Shown here: piece after piece, positions 1-6,780 of the stretch | How positions within the stretch are numbered: the first letter of the stretch is position 1 | Layout: every line of letters begins with the position of its first letter | Assembly (NCBI GenBank): GCA_964346395.1 | Contig: CAYFUT010000025.1 | Span: 1 to 33,403 of the forward strand | DNA length: 33,403 bases | Reading direction: 5' to 3' | Source: CAYFUT01 sp964346395 | GTDB lineage: Bacteria; Bacillota; Halanaerobiia; Halobacteroidales; Halobacteroidaceae | The notes under the pieces: generated by a model | Database searches by the model: none | Told to the model about the DNA's origin: nothing | What the model saw: the letters and a program-made list of their open reading frames with translations, nothing else | Made by a program: the position numbers and the translations under genes

Positions 1-11
1 CTGGAAAGAAG

Positions 12-176
12 CTACCTCCAAATTTTGATGTTTAAATTTGGGGGTAGAGGTTCACCAATATACTGTATTGTTCCTTTTTTGTGGTCATACATTCTTTTTT
101 GGAAATGAATAGTTTGTCCAATATATATTTGTTTTGTTTTTTTGCGTTCGATTTTATAAATATATCCTGTTTTCAT
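12..176 (-). CDS. Short GIY-YIG nuclease-domain protein, possibly truncated
   Basis: This 54-codon reading frame was translated by hand. It starts at an ATG preceded by a good ribosome binding site (gagggag, about 7 nt away). The product begins MKTGYIYKIERKKTKQIYIG and continues QT..F.KR...H, which matches the GIY, YIG, Arg and His signature of the N-terminal half of GIY-YIG nucleases. The frame stops at a TAG after NLNIKIWR. That is before the catalytic Glu expected in a full domain of about 80-100 residues, so it is either a truncated gene or a mini-protein. It lies downstream of the nrd genes on the same strand but beyond a strong hairpin. GIY-YIG enzymes include homing endonucleases that sit beside reductase genes in phages; any such role here is inference. 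Confidence 0.6.
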   Translation of the reverse strand: MKTGYIYKIERKKTKQIYIGQTIHFQKRMYDHKKGTIQYIGEPLPPNLNIKIWR

Positions 177-227
177 AAGATTTCTCCCTCTAAATAAATA
201 TTAAATCTTTATTACATTATAAATAGA

Positions 228-275
228 TAAGACCATTAAGACAAAGGTAGTTTATCCTTAATCTTAATGGTCTTA
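228..275 (-). terminator. Perfect 14-bp hairpin closing the nrd operon
   Basis: The arms at 228-241 and 262-275 are perfectly complementary (taagaccattaaga and its complement) with a 20-nt loop. The hairpin begins 10 nt past the stop of the glycyl-radical gene. The minus-strand tail is AT-rich but has no long T-run, so terminator is the likely but not the only reading; an mRNA 3'-end stabiliser is possible. Confidence 0.55.
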
Positions 276-284
276 CAAATTTAG

Positions 285-449
285 TTATTCTGTTCCATTT
301 TCTAATGGCTGCTCATAAGGAACTCTATCTTTAAATTCTTCTAACTTGCCGGTATTCCACTGGTCTGTAGGAGTAATGAATCCGACAACGCGAGAATAGA
401 CATGGCATTTAGTTCTTTCTTCATTTTTATTATTATCACTATCATTCAT
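285..449 (-). CDS. Free-standing glycyl-radical domain of class III ribonucleotide reductase (split NrdD C-terminus)
   Basis: A 54-residue protein begins at an ATG with a strong ribosome binding site (gggaggtg, 7 nt upstream) in the 23-nt gap after nrdG. Its centre reads YSRVVGFITPTDQWNTGK followed by LEEFKDR. That is the conserved C-terminal glycyl-radical loop of NrdD, with the radical glycine at residue 23. The nrdD gene upstream lacks exactly this segment and ends right after its zinc-binding cysteines. The product is therefore expected to complement NrdD in trans, receiving the radical from NrdG. Stand-alone glycyl-radical domains are known for pyruvate formate-lyase (YfiD/GrcA), where they replace a damaged domain. 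The arrangement here differs because the main protein has no such domain of its own. The N-terminus is acidic and Asn-rich, with Cys15 just before the motif. Confidence 0.88.
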   Translation of the reverse strand: MNDSDNNKNEERTKCHVYSRVVGFITPTDQWNTGKLEEFKDRVPYEQPLENGTE

Positions 450-472
450 TCTAAAACACCTCCCTTTAGAAG

Positions 473-1165
473 TTAGTTTCTAATAGATACTTCTTGAACA
501 TAATCAAGTAATATTTCCTTAAACTCTTTTAACTTAGAAGGGGGAAATTCTTTAATTTCGAGGAATTCATGATTTAAAGTATTTTTAGGTCTAAAGTTTT
601 GAATATAATGTTGGTTGCTACCGTTGATTAATTTACCAATTTTGTCAACTGCTTCAGAATCATGAATGGTAGGAACCACAGTTGTTCTAAATTCATATTG
701 AACGGTAGACTGTTTAATTAACTCGATGCTGCTTTTTATTGTTTTGGTTAGTTCCTGACCATTAAATTGAGAATAGTTATTCAAAGGTGCTTTAATATCC
801 ATTGCTATATAATTAATTAAGTTTTCTGTTAGCAGTTTTTTTAAAGTTTTTGGCCGCGAACCATTAGTATCTAGTTTAACCTTTAACCCTAATTGATTGA
901 TTTGCTCAAGAGTTGATTGTAAGTTAGATTGCAAAGTAGGTTCCCCACCGGTAATTACTACCCCATCAATTAATTCCCTGCGGTCAGCCAAAAAGCTCCA
1001 GATCTGTTCGGGTACGAGATAATCTTCCTCCTGCTTTGGTTCCGGAATTAATTCCGGATTATGACAGTAGGGGCACCGCAAGTTGCAGCCCTGCGTAAAA
1101 ATAACAGTTGCTATCTGATCGGGATAATCAATTAAACTTGTTTTCTGCAGACCAGCAATTTTCAT
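473..1165 (-). CDS. nrdG: Anaerobic ribonucleoside-triphosphate reductase activating protein (radical SAM)
   Basis: The 230-residue protein has the radical-SAM cluster motif CNLRCPYCHNPEL near residues 27-39 (CxxxCxxC, binding a 4Fe-4S cluster and S-adenosylmethionine). The SAM-binding GGEPTL follows near residue 73. It belongs to the NrdG family, cytoplasmic iron-sulfur enzymes that generate the glycyl radical on NrdD under anaerobic conditions. It starts at ATG 1165 behind aaggact. It lies between nrdD (upstream, separated by a mobile element) and the separate glycyl-radical domain gene (23 nt downstream). Its substrate glycine is therefore probably on that small protein rather than on the nrdD product. 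Length and motifs look intact. Confidence 0.93.
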   Translation of the reverse strand: MKIAGLQKTSLIDYPDQIATVIFTQGCNLRCPYCHNPELIPEPKQEEDYLVPEQIWSFLADRRELIDGVVITGGEPTLQSNLQSTLEQINQLGLKVKLDTNGSRPKTLKKLLTENLINYIAMDIKAPLNNYSQFNGQELTKTIKSSIELIKQSTVQYEFRTTVVPTIHDSEAVDKIGKLINGSNQHYIQNFRPKNTLNHEFLEIKEFPPSKLKEFKEILLDYVQEVSIRN

Positions 1166-1219
1166 CTTAATCAGTCCTTTGTTGCTATTAATTGTCAGCT
1201 GTGTATCTTAATAGTGATT

Positions 1220-1431
1220 CATAAGCGTTAACTTAAACCAGATTTTAGTAATTTGCTGGAGCATTAATAATATAATGTGTAACTTCAATTTACAATTGAT
1301 AATTGACAATGGATATGGTTTCTATGATTTTGATTTATAATTGTCCATTTTACATTGTCAATTGTAAATTGAAACATTATACTTATATAAACAAACTAAC
1401 TGGAAAAATATACCTTAAGTTAACGCGTATA
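1220..1431. mobile_element. Short non-autonomous element, copy 1 (212 bp)
   Basis: The left end is cataagcgttaacttaaacc and the right end is the inverted form, ttaagttaacgcgtat. The flanks carry near-identical 10-bp repeats, aatagtgatt (1210-1219) and aataatgatt (1432-1441), as expected of a target duplication with one change. About 40 bp at each end match copies at 3520 and 19233, while the middle differs. This interior is an imperfect hairpin of ttcaatttacaattg-type arms and includes a motif found again at 33351. It separates nrdD from nrdG. No transposase is encoded. Confidence 0.75.
1311..1337 (+). repeat. Interspersed repeat aatggatatggtttctatg, copy A
   Basis: The segment aatggatatggtttctatg followed by attttgat lies inside mobile element copy 1. 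It recurs with one mismatch at 33351-33377, after trpC. Both copies are preceded by attgataattga-type sequence. It is a dispersed repeat nested in, or captured by, the larger element. Confidence 0.7.
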
Positions 1432-1456
1432 AATAATGATTTTGAGCCTATAGTTC

Positions 1457-3478
1457 TTATTCTTCATATCCAATTTCAGCATCACATTTTGGACAGTATT
1501 CGTGTTCGCCCGGCAGGTAACCGTGTTCAGGGCAGATGCTGAAAGTAGGCGTAATTGAATAGTAAGGCAGTTCAAAGTTATGGGCCAACCGCCGGACTAG
1601 CTTCTTTGTGCTTTCAATCGAAGACAGCCGCTCGCCGAGATAGCCGTGGAGGACAGTGCCCCCATTGTAAAGTTTTTGTAATGGATCCTGTAGCTGGAAT
1701 GCTTCAAAAATATCAGTTGTATAGTCTACCGGCAGTTGGGTCGAGTTAGTGTAATAGGGATCGCCGTCGCCTTCTACTACCCGCTTCTGGTTAGCACAGA
1801 TAATATCGTCGCCGAACTGTTCTTTATCCAGCTTAGCAAAGCGGTAAGAAGTACCTTCGGCCGGAGTAGCCTCTAAATTATAGATATTTCCGGTGTCTTC
1901 CTGATAGTCGACTAATCGATCGCGCATTGCTTCCATGACTTCAATAGCAAACTCCCTACCTTCCTGGCTAGCTATATTTTGGCCCAGGAAGTTTTCTAAG
2001 GCTTCGTTCATACCGTTTAGCCCAATGGTATTAAAGTGGTTCTTCCAGTATTCATCAAACCGTTCTTTGATCTGGCGCAGATAAAACTTACTGTACGGAT
2101 AGAGTCCTTTATCAGTTAGCCGTTCTAGTACTTTCCGCTTTATCTCTAAACTTTCTTGGGCAATGTCCATTAGGCTGTGAACTCGATTGATAAAGTCTTT
2201 TTTACTTTCTGCTAAGTAACCAATCCGCGGCATATTAATAGTTACTACCCCGATGCTGCCGGTCATCGGATTAGAGCCGAAGAGGGCGCCGCCGCGCTTG
2301 CGGAGTTCAGTGTTATCCAAACGCAATCGGCAACACATACTTCTGACATCTTCGGGATCCATATCCGAATTTACCATATTATTAAAGTAAGGGATGCCGT
2401 ACTTGGCGGTCATCTTCCAGACAGGGTCTAGTACTTCATTATCCCAGTCAAAGTTTTCCGTAATATTATAAGTCGGAATCGGAAAGGAAAAGACGCGCCC
2501 TTTCTTATCTCCTGATAACATAATTTCGGCAAAGGCCCGGTTGAACATATCCATCTCTACTTCAAATTCGCCGTAAGTTCTATCCTGGTATTCGCCGCCG
2601 ATAATTACTGGCTCTTCGGCCATCATGTTAGGAACATTGAGATCCATTGTAATGTTAGTGAACGGCGTCTGGAAACCGACTCGCGTGGGCACATTTAAAT
2701 TAAAGATAAACTCCTGCATTGACTGCTTTACTTCTTCATAGGATAAATCATCATAAGCAATGAAGGGAGCTAAATAAGTGTCAAAATTAGATAAGGCCTG
2801 CGCTCCAGCAGCTTCTCCCTGCAGAGTATAAAAGAAATTAACGGTCTGCATGAGAGCAGTTTGGAAGTGCTTGGGAGGAGCACTTTCTACTTTGGTAGCT
2901 ACTCCGCTGAAACCGTTGAGCAGTAAATCTTTCAAATCCCAGCCGCAGCAGTAAACAGATAGATTGCCTAGATCATGGATATGTAGGTCGCCATTTGTGT
3001 GTTTTTCCTGTATTTCCTGCGGGTAAATCTCCTGCAGCCAGTATTCAGCTGTTACTTCCGAGGCAATATGATTATTCAGCCCCTGTAAAGAATAACTCAT
3101 ATTACTATTTTCATTTACTTTCCAGTCATTGCGGCCTAGATAATTGTCGATAGCTTCTAAGGCATCGCTGAAAAGTTCTTCAGTATGGCGGAGTTTACTG
3201 TGCTGCTCGCGGTATAAGATATACGACTTAGCGATTTCTGGATATTCCTGTTCAATCAGGACTTTTTCTACTAAATCCTGGACTTGTTCTACCGTCGGCG
3301 TGCCTCCATCATTAAAAAAGATATTAAGGTAAGATAAAACTTCTTCTGTTGCTTGAGCAGCAATTTCCCGACTGGGCTTATTGACTGCTTTAGTAGCTTT
3401 AAAAATAGCTGTTTCAATTTTTTCTTTCTGGAAGGGAACTTCCCGTCCGTCTCGTTTCTTAATTGATGCAATCGACAT
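1457..3478 (-). CDS. nrdD: Anaerobic ribonucleoside-triphosphate reductase, large part lacking the glycyl-radical domain
   Basis: The 673-residue protein starts with an ATP-cone allosteric domain (about residues 1-95, KKRDGREVPFQKEKI). The NrdD barrel follows (HIHDLGNLSVYCCGWDL, NMPRIGYL). It reduces ribonucleoside triphosphates to deoxynucleotides without oxygen. The C-terminus reads SICPEHGYL...EYCPKC, a zinc site with Cys649, His652, Cys662 and Cys665. The protein stops eight residues later (DAEIGYEE). Family members continue about 30 residues more with the RVxGY glycyl-radical loop, which is absent here. No continuation exists in any frame before nrdG. The missing loop is encoded at 285-449. 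The stop lies 15 nt from the target duplication flanking mobile element copy 1. Confidence 0.93.
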   Translation of the reverse strand: MSIASIKKRDGREVPFQKEKIETAIFKATKAVNKPSREIAAQATEEVLSYLNIFFNDGGTPTVEQVQDLVEKVLIEQEYPEIAKSYILYREQHSKLRHTEELFSDALEAIDNYLGRNDWKVNENSNMSYSLQGLNNHIASEVTAEYWLQEIYPQEIQEKHTNGDLHIHDLGNLSVYCCGWDLKDLLLNGFSGVATKVESAPPKHFQTALMQTVNFFYTLQGEAAGAQALSNFDTYLAPFIAYDDLSYEEVKQSMQEFIFNLNVPTRVGFQTPFTNITMDLNVPNMMAEEPVIIGGEYQDRTYGEFEVEMDMFNRAFAEIMLSGDKKGRVFSFPIPTYNITENFDWDNEVLDPVWKMTAKYGIPYFNNMVNSDMDPEDVRSMCCRLRLDNTELRKRGGALFGSNPMTGSIGVVTINMPRIGYLAESKKDFINRVHSLMDIAQESLEIKRKVLERLTDKGLYPYSKFYLRQIKERFDEYWKNHFNTIGLNGMNEALENFLGQNIASQEGREFAIEVMEAMRDRLVDYQEDTGNIYNLEATPAEGTSYRFAKLDKEQFGDDIICANQKRVVEGDGDPYYTNSTQLPVDYTTDIFEAFQLQDPLQKLYNGGTVLHGYLGERLSSIESTKKLVRRLAHNFELPYYSITPTFSICPEHGYLPGEHEYCPKCDAEIGYEE

Positions 3479-3519
3479 TAAAAATCCTCCTTTATAGTAG
3501 ACTAACTTTATAATAGACT

Positions 3520-3710
3520 CATAAGCGTTAACTTAAACCAAATTTTACTGATACCACAAAGCGGTTTGAAGTTTAAACCCGAAGGTGAGGCTGAGTAACC
3601 TATACAAGCAGTGATTATAATTGTTTGCTCAATTTTAAACTCAACCTGAAACTTAATGCATTCTATAAAATAAACTAATTGGGAAAATATACATTAAGTT
3701 AACGCGTATG
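3520..3710. mobile_element. Short non-autonomous element, copy 2 (191 bp), in the nrdD leader
   Basis: Terminal inverted repeats are cataagcgttaactta on the left and, read on the other strand, catacgcgttaactta on the right. It is flanked by a perfect 10-bp direct repeat, ataatagact, at 3510-3519 and 3711-3720. This is the clearest target duplication of the three copies. The interior is unlike copy 1 except near the ends. It is inserted between the nrdD promoter/operator region and the nrdD start, so it would be transcribed in the 5' leader. It has no coding capacity. Confidence 0.85.
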
Positions 3711-3720
3711 ATAATAGACT

Positions 3721-3758
3721 AAAAAGGGCTGTTCCGGTAAATAATGGGGCAGAACAGC
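3721..3758 (-). terminator. Terminator-like hairpin in the nrdD leader
   Basis: On the minus strand, gctgttc (3758-3752) pairs with gaacagc (3734-3728) and is followed by ccc and five T (3725-3721). It lies between the predicted nrdD promoter and nrdD, so it is either a leader attenuator or the end of an older transcript. The stem is short and the loop is long (17 nt), so the call is tentative. Confidence 0.4.
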
Positions 3759-3789
3759 TTCGTCGAATCCGCGCAGTTTTAAAGATAAC

Positions 3790-3837
3790 CCACAATATAT
3801 AGTATGCCTAACAACAATTCACTACGATATATAGTGG
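3790..3837. promoter_or_regulatory. NrdR box pair 1
   Basis: The boxes at 3790-3805 (ccacaatatatagtat) and 3822-3837 (ctacgatatatagtgg) resemble the NrdR consensus acacwatatatwgtgt at 14 and 12 of 16 positions by my count. Their centres are exactly 32 bp apart, three helical turns, the spacing known for paired NrdR boxes. They lie just downstream of the predicted nrdD transcription start, where bound NrdR would block transcription. Confidence 0.85.
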
Positions 3838-3865
3838 TAATTTTCTTGCGCCGAAGACACTAACA

Positions 3866-3894
3866 ATTTTATCTAATTTAGAGCCGACTGTCAA
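3866..3894 (-). promoter_or_regulatory. Sigma-A-type promoter of the nrd operon
   Basis: On the minus strand there is a perfect -35 TTGACA (3894-3889), a 17-bp spacer, and -10 TAAAAT (3871-3866), giving a start near 3859. The -35 overlaps an NrdR box at 3892-3907. The implied leader is about 380 nt and includes the hairpin at 3721-3758 and mobile element copy 2. Confidence 0.7.
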
Positions 3895-3939
3895 CTATAT
3901 ATAGTAGGTGTTAGATTTAAAGAGCACTATATATTGTGT
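3892..3939. promoter_or_regulatory. NrdR box pair 2
   Basis: The boxes at 3892-3907 (caactatatatagtag) and 3924-3939 (gcactatatattgtgt) match the NrdR consensus at 12 and 15 of 16 positions, again with a 32-bp centre spacing. The first overlaps the -35 element of the nrdD promoter. Together with pair 1 this gives four boxes around one promoter. The nrdR gene itself is not in the window. Confidence 0.87.
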
Positions 3940-4019
3940 AGTTTTCTTTATATACTGGAGTAAACTAATTTTTCTGTATTTGGGCGGTGATTTTACTATT
4001 TTTTGTAGTTTAGTTAGGT

Positions 4020-4048
4020 TTGCGAAATGAAACCAGGAGTGATAAAAT
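4020..4048 (+). promoter_or_regulatory. Candidate promoter of ctpA
   Basis: TTGCGA (4020-4025), a 17-bp spacer and TAAAAT (4043-4048) place a start near 4055, about 110 nt upstream of ctpA. The -35 matches consensus at 4 of 6 positions. I see nothing else in 3940-4163. Confidence 0.45.
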
Positions 4049-4163
4049 TAAATGATGTAGCTTCACGCTAGGCTATAGGCAAGTAGGTTTGGACTATAGT
4101 TAAATAGTTCAAGTTAAGCTCTAAAAAACAGATACATAATATGAAGGAAAGGTAGGGGAAATA

Positions 4164-5420
4164 ATGATCAAGTTGAGTAAAAAACAGGCAGTTATCATTG
4201 GTCTGATTATAGCAATGTTAACTGCTGGAGGGACGGCTGGTTTTTTCTTTCATCAAGTTAAGGCGCAGAATAATCTGTCGGGAGTAGATAAGCAGGAATT
4301 AAATAATTTCCAGAAGTTATTTTTAATTTTAGATGTAGTAAAGAAAAATTATGTAGAGCAGCCTGATATGGATAAACTGTTAACCGGAGCAATTAAGGGC
4401 ATGCTGAATTCACTCGATGATCCGTATACTGCTTATTTACCGCCGAATAAATATGAAGATATGCAGGAGGATATTTCTGGGGAGTACAGCGGAATTGGAA
4501 TTTTGATTACTCTTAAAAACGACCAATTAACTATTGTATCTCCCTTTAAAGGAACCCCGGGGGATAAAGCTGGTTTAGAGCCTGGAGATAAGATTGTGGA
4601 AATTAATGGTACTTCCACGGACGGGATGAAGATGGAACAGGCAGTTAAGCGGATGAAAGGGAAAGCTGGTACTGATGTGACGCTGACCATTAAGCGGGAA
4701 GTAAAAGAGGACGACGAAGCGGAAGAAGAGAATCAGCAAGCGGAAAATAAGCCGATTCCAGAGGAAGAAAAAAAGTTTAAACAGTTAGAAGTAGATATTA
4801 CTAGAGCCAAAGTAGAGATTCCATTTGTCACTTCGGAGCTGAAAAAGGATAAAATTGGTTATATTCAGTTAAGCCGCTTTATAGAAGATGCAGGAGTTAA
4901 GATTGAAGAACGGATTAATGAATTAGATAGTCAGGGGGCGGAAGCCTTTATTCTTGATCTGCGGAATAATCCAGGTGGACTACTGCAGGAGTCGGCTAAA
5001 GTGGCTAGTAATTTCTTGTCGCAAGGACCGATAGTAGAAATCAAGAATAGAGAAGGTACAGTGCGAAAAATAAATTTAGTTAATGAGATTAATCATATTG
5101 AAGCTCCGCTCGTGGTACTAGTTAATAAAGGAAGTGCTAGTGCTTCGGAAATAGTTTCGGGAGCTATTCAAGATTACGAGCGGGGATTAGTAGTCGGGAC
5201 TAATACTTTTGGGAAAGGAGTAGTGCAGAGTGTAGTTCCGCTGTCGGATGATTCAGCAGTTAAATTGACTACAGCTCGCTATTATACTCCTAAAGGTAGG
5301 TTTATTCACCACGAAGGCATTGAACCCGATCACGTCGTAGAACTGAATACAGACAATAAGGAGGATGAGCAGCTGCAGAAAGCAGTTGAAATTCTGCAAA
5401 CTAAATTGAGAAAGGAATAG
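4164..5420 (+). CDS. ctpA: S41-family carboxy-terminal processing protease
   Basis: The 418-residue exported protease begins with a signal anchor (hydrophobic residues about 10-28). A PDZ domain follows (about 95-175, SGIGILI...GLEPGDKIVEING), then an S41 catalytic domain. The catalytic serine is probably Ser326 in GSASASEI and the general-base lysine is Lys351 in TFGKG, the usual 25 residues apart. An acidic Glu/Lys-rich insertion (about 180-215) follows the PDZ domain. CtpA enzymes trim or degrade envelope proteins from the C-terminus. The deacetylase gene starts 5 nt after its stop, so the two are probably co-transcribed in a cell-wall maintenance unit. The start ATG has a ggaaaggtagggg ribosome binding site. 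Confidence 0.9.
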   Translation: MIKLSKKQAVIIGLIIAMLTAGGTAGFFFHQVKAQNNLSGVDKQELNNFQKLFLILDVVKKNYVEQPDMDKLLTGAIKGMLNSLDDPYTAYLPPNKYEDMQEDISGEYSGIGILITLKNDQLTIVSPFKGTPGDKAGLEPGDKIVEINGTSTDGMKMEQAVKRMKGKAGTDVTLTIKREVKEDDEAEEENQQAENKPIPEEEKKFKQLEVDITRAKVEIPFVTSELKKDKIGYIQLSRFIEDAGVKIEERINELDSQGAEAFILDLRNNPGGLLQESAKVASNFLSQGPIVEIKNREGTVRKINLVNEINHIEAPLVVLVNKGSASASEIVSGAIQDYERGLVVGTNTFGKGVVQSVVPLSDDSAVKLTTARYYTPKGRFIHHEGIEPDHVVELNTDNKEDEQLQKAVEILQTKLRKE

Positions 5421-5425
5421 ATCCA

Positions 5426-6553
5426 ATGGAAGTTAAGTTCCTGGGCAAATTAACTTTATTGTTGTTACTGCTCTGTTTGCTGTGGCCGATAGCAGGAGTC
5501 CAGCAGAAACCGGAAATCATAAAAATAGAGTGCGGAACAGATTTAAATAACTGGGAAAGTAAAATTAAAGAAAACTTACAGAGGGCTAATCTACCGGAAT
5601 TAACTACTGTAGACCGAGGCCAAGAGAGAAAGGTAAACCGGCAAGGGGATTATCAATTTCAATGGATATATAACTCTCGTAAGTTAGAAGTGCCCTTGTT
5701 TGGTTCTCAGGGCCAACTGCTCTCTGCCCATCACCAGCAGATTACAGCTGCTTTTAAGGATGATTTCCCGGTGGTTAGGACCGAGTGGACGGCTGATGAA
5801 AATCAGCAGCTGTTGACAGTGAAGCTGGGAACTGAAGCTCAATCGGGATTTGATTTAATCCGCTATCAACTTCAGTTTCAGCAGCCCCAGCCCGAGGCCA
5901 AGCTGGCAGTGGTAATCGATGATTTTGGGTTTAACCGCCCTGGAACAGAAGCAATGTTAGCTATCGACCGCCCGTTAACGTTGGCTGTTCTGCCGTTTCG
6001 TCCGCAGACAGACCGCGATGCGAAGTTGGCCCGGCAGTCGGGGCAGGAAATAATTCTGCATCAGCCCTTAGAGCCGGTTAATTCCCGGGCCAACCCGGGA
6101 GAAGGAGCAATTACTACTGAGATGAGCAGTACCGAAATCAAAGAAGTTCTGCACCGCAATTTAGCTGACCTACCGCCGGTAGAGGGGATGAACAATCACA
6201 TGGGTTCGCGAGCAACAGCTAGTTCCCGGGTGATGGAAACAGTGATGGAAGTGTTAAAAGAGCGGGAGTTGTTTTATGTGGACAGCAGTACCACTCCTAA
6301 TTCGATTGGTTTAGAAACAGCCCAGGTAAATCAGGTGCCCACTACGGTTAATCATCTGTTTATTGATAATGTAGATAACAAAGAAGCAATCAAACAGATG
6401 ATTTTACGGCTGGGGAAGGTAGCTTTGGAACAAGGAGAGCTAACTATTGTTGGTCATGTAAAGGAGAATACTGCACAAGCTTTACAGGAAACTATTCCCC
6501 AGTTAGAGAAAATGGGAATTAAATTAGTCTATGTTTCGCAGCTTGTTGATTAA
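5426..6553 (+). CDS. Divergent polysaccharide deacetylase family protein
   Basis: The 375-residue protein has an N-terminal signal peptide (leucine-rich, residues 8-25). A poorly conserved region of about 130 residues follows, then the divergent deacetylase domain (COG2861, YibQ-like). The domain opens AKLAVVIDDFGFN and includes LPFRPQTDRDAKLARQSGQE, then LHQPLEP, and NNHMGSRATAS. The conserved Asp pair and His residues of the carbohydrate-esterase fold are present. Family members commonly sit next to ctp proteases and murein hydrolase activators, which fits the position right after ctpA. The substrate is unknown; an envelope polysaccharide is an inference. A clear terminator follows. Confidence 0.85.
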   Translation: MEVKFLGKLTLLLLLLCLLWPIAGVQQKPEIIKIECGTDLNNWESKIKENLQRANLPELTTVDRGQERKVNRQGDYQFQWIYNSRKLEVPLFGSQGQLLSAHHQQITAAFKDDFPVVRTEWTADENQQLLTVKLGTEAQSGFDLIRYQLQFQQPQPEAKLAVVIDDFGFNRPGTEAMLAIDRPLTLAVLPFRPQTDRDAKLARQSGQEIILHQPLEPVNSRANPGEGAITTEMSSTEIKEVLHRNLADLPPVEGMNNHMGSRATASSRVMETVMEVLKERELFYVDSSTTPNSIGLETAQVNQVPTTVNHLFIDNVDNKEAIKQMILRLGKVALEQGELTIVGHVKENTAQALQETIPQLEKMGIKLVYVSQLVD

Positions 6554-6556
6554 GGT

Positions 6557-6592
6557 AAACAGCACCTGCATTAGTTGTGGGTGCTGTTTTTT
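6557..6592 (+). terminator. Intrinsic terminator after the ctpA operon
   Basis: aaacagcacc (6557-6566) pairs perfectly with ggtgctgttt (6580-6589), and a T-run continues to 6592. Confidence 0.88.
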
Positions 6593-6600
6593 AACTGACA

Positions 6601-6762
6601 GTAAAAAAAGTTGACAGTTGAAAGTTGACAGTTTACAGTTAGAAGTATACAGTGGCTTATAATACAAATGATAGCATATAGGGAACTCTTTGTATTATTG
6701 CTTAATTTTTTAATGTTTTGATTTTGAATTTAACTGTCAACTGTAAATTGTAAATTGAATTT
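6601..6762. repeat. Inverted-repeat spacer element (ttgacagt type), copy 1
   Basis: Tandem ttgacagt/tttacagt units at 6610-6640 face their complements at 6731-6756; agttgacagtt (6623-6633) pairs with 6732-6742. A second hairpin of 10-bp arms (6659-6668 and 6689-6698) lies inside. A similar structure fills 29221-29385. It ends just before the uvrB ribosome binding site. Confidence 0.65.
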
Positions 6763-6780
6763 TACGTTGAGGTGATAACT

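Noticed and set aside
12..176. Read-through of the GIY-YIG TAG codon as pyrrolysine
   Set aside because: Some Halanaerobiales use pyrrolysine, but only three codons are visible beyond the TAG before the window ends and nothing there supports a continued domain.
1210..1441. Loss of the NrdD radical loop caused directly by insertion of mobile element copy 1
   Set aside because: The element has a flanking target duplication, and joining its flanks does not restore any glycyl-radical sequence. The loop is instead found beyond nrdG.
1303..1542. A plus-strand ORF of 79 codons
   Set aside because: It spans mobile element copy 1 and the antisense of the nrdD end, with no ribosome binding site.
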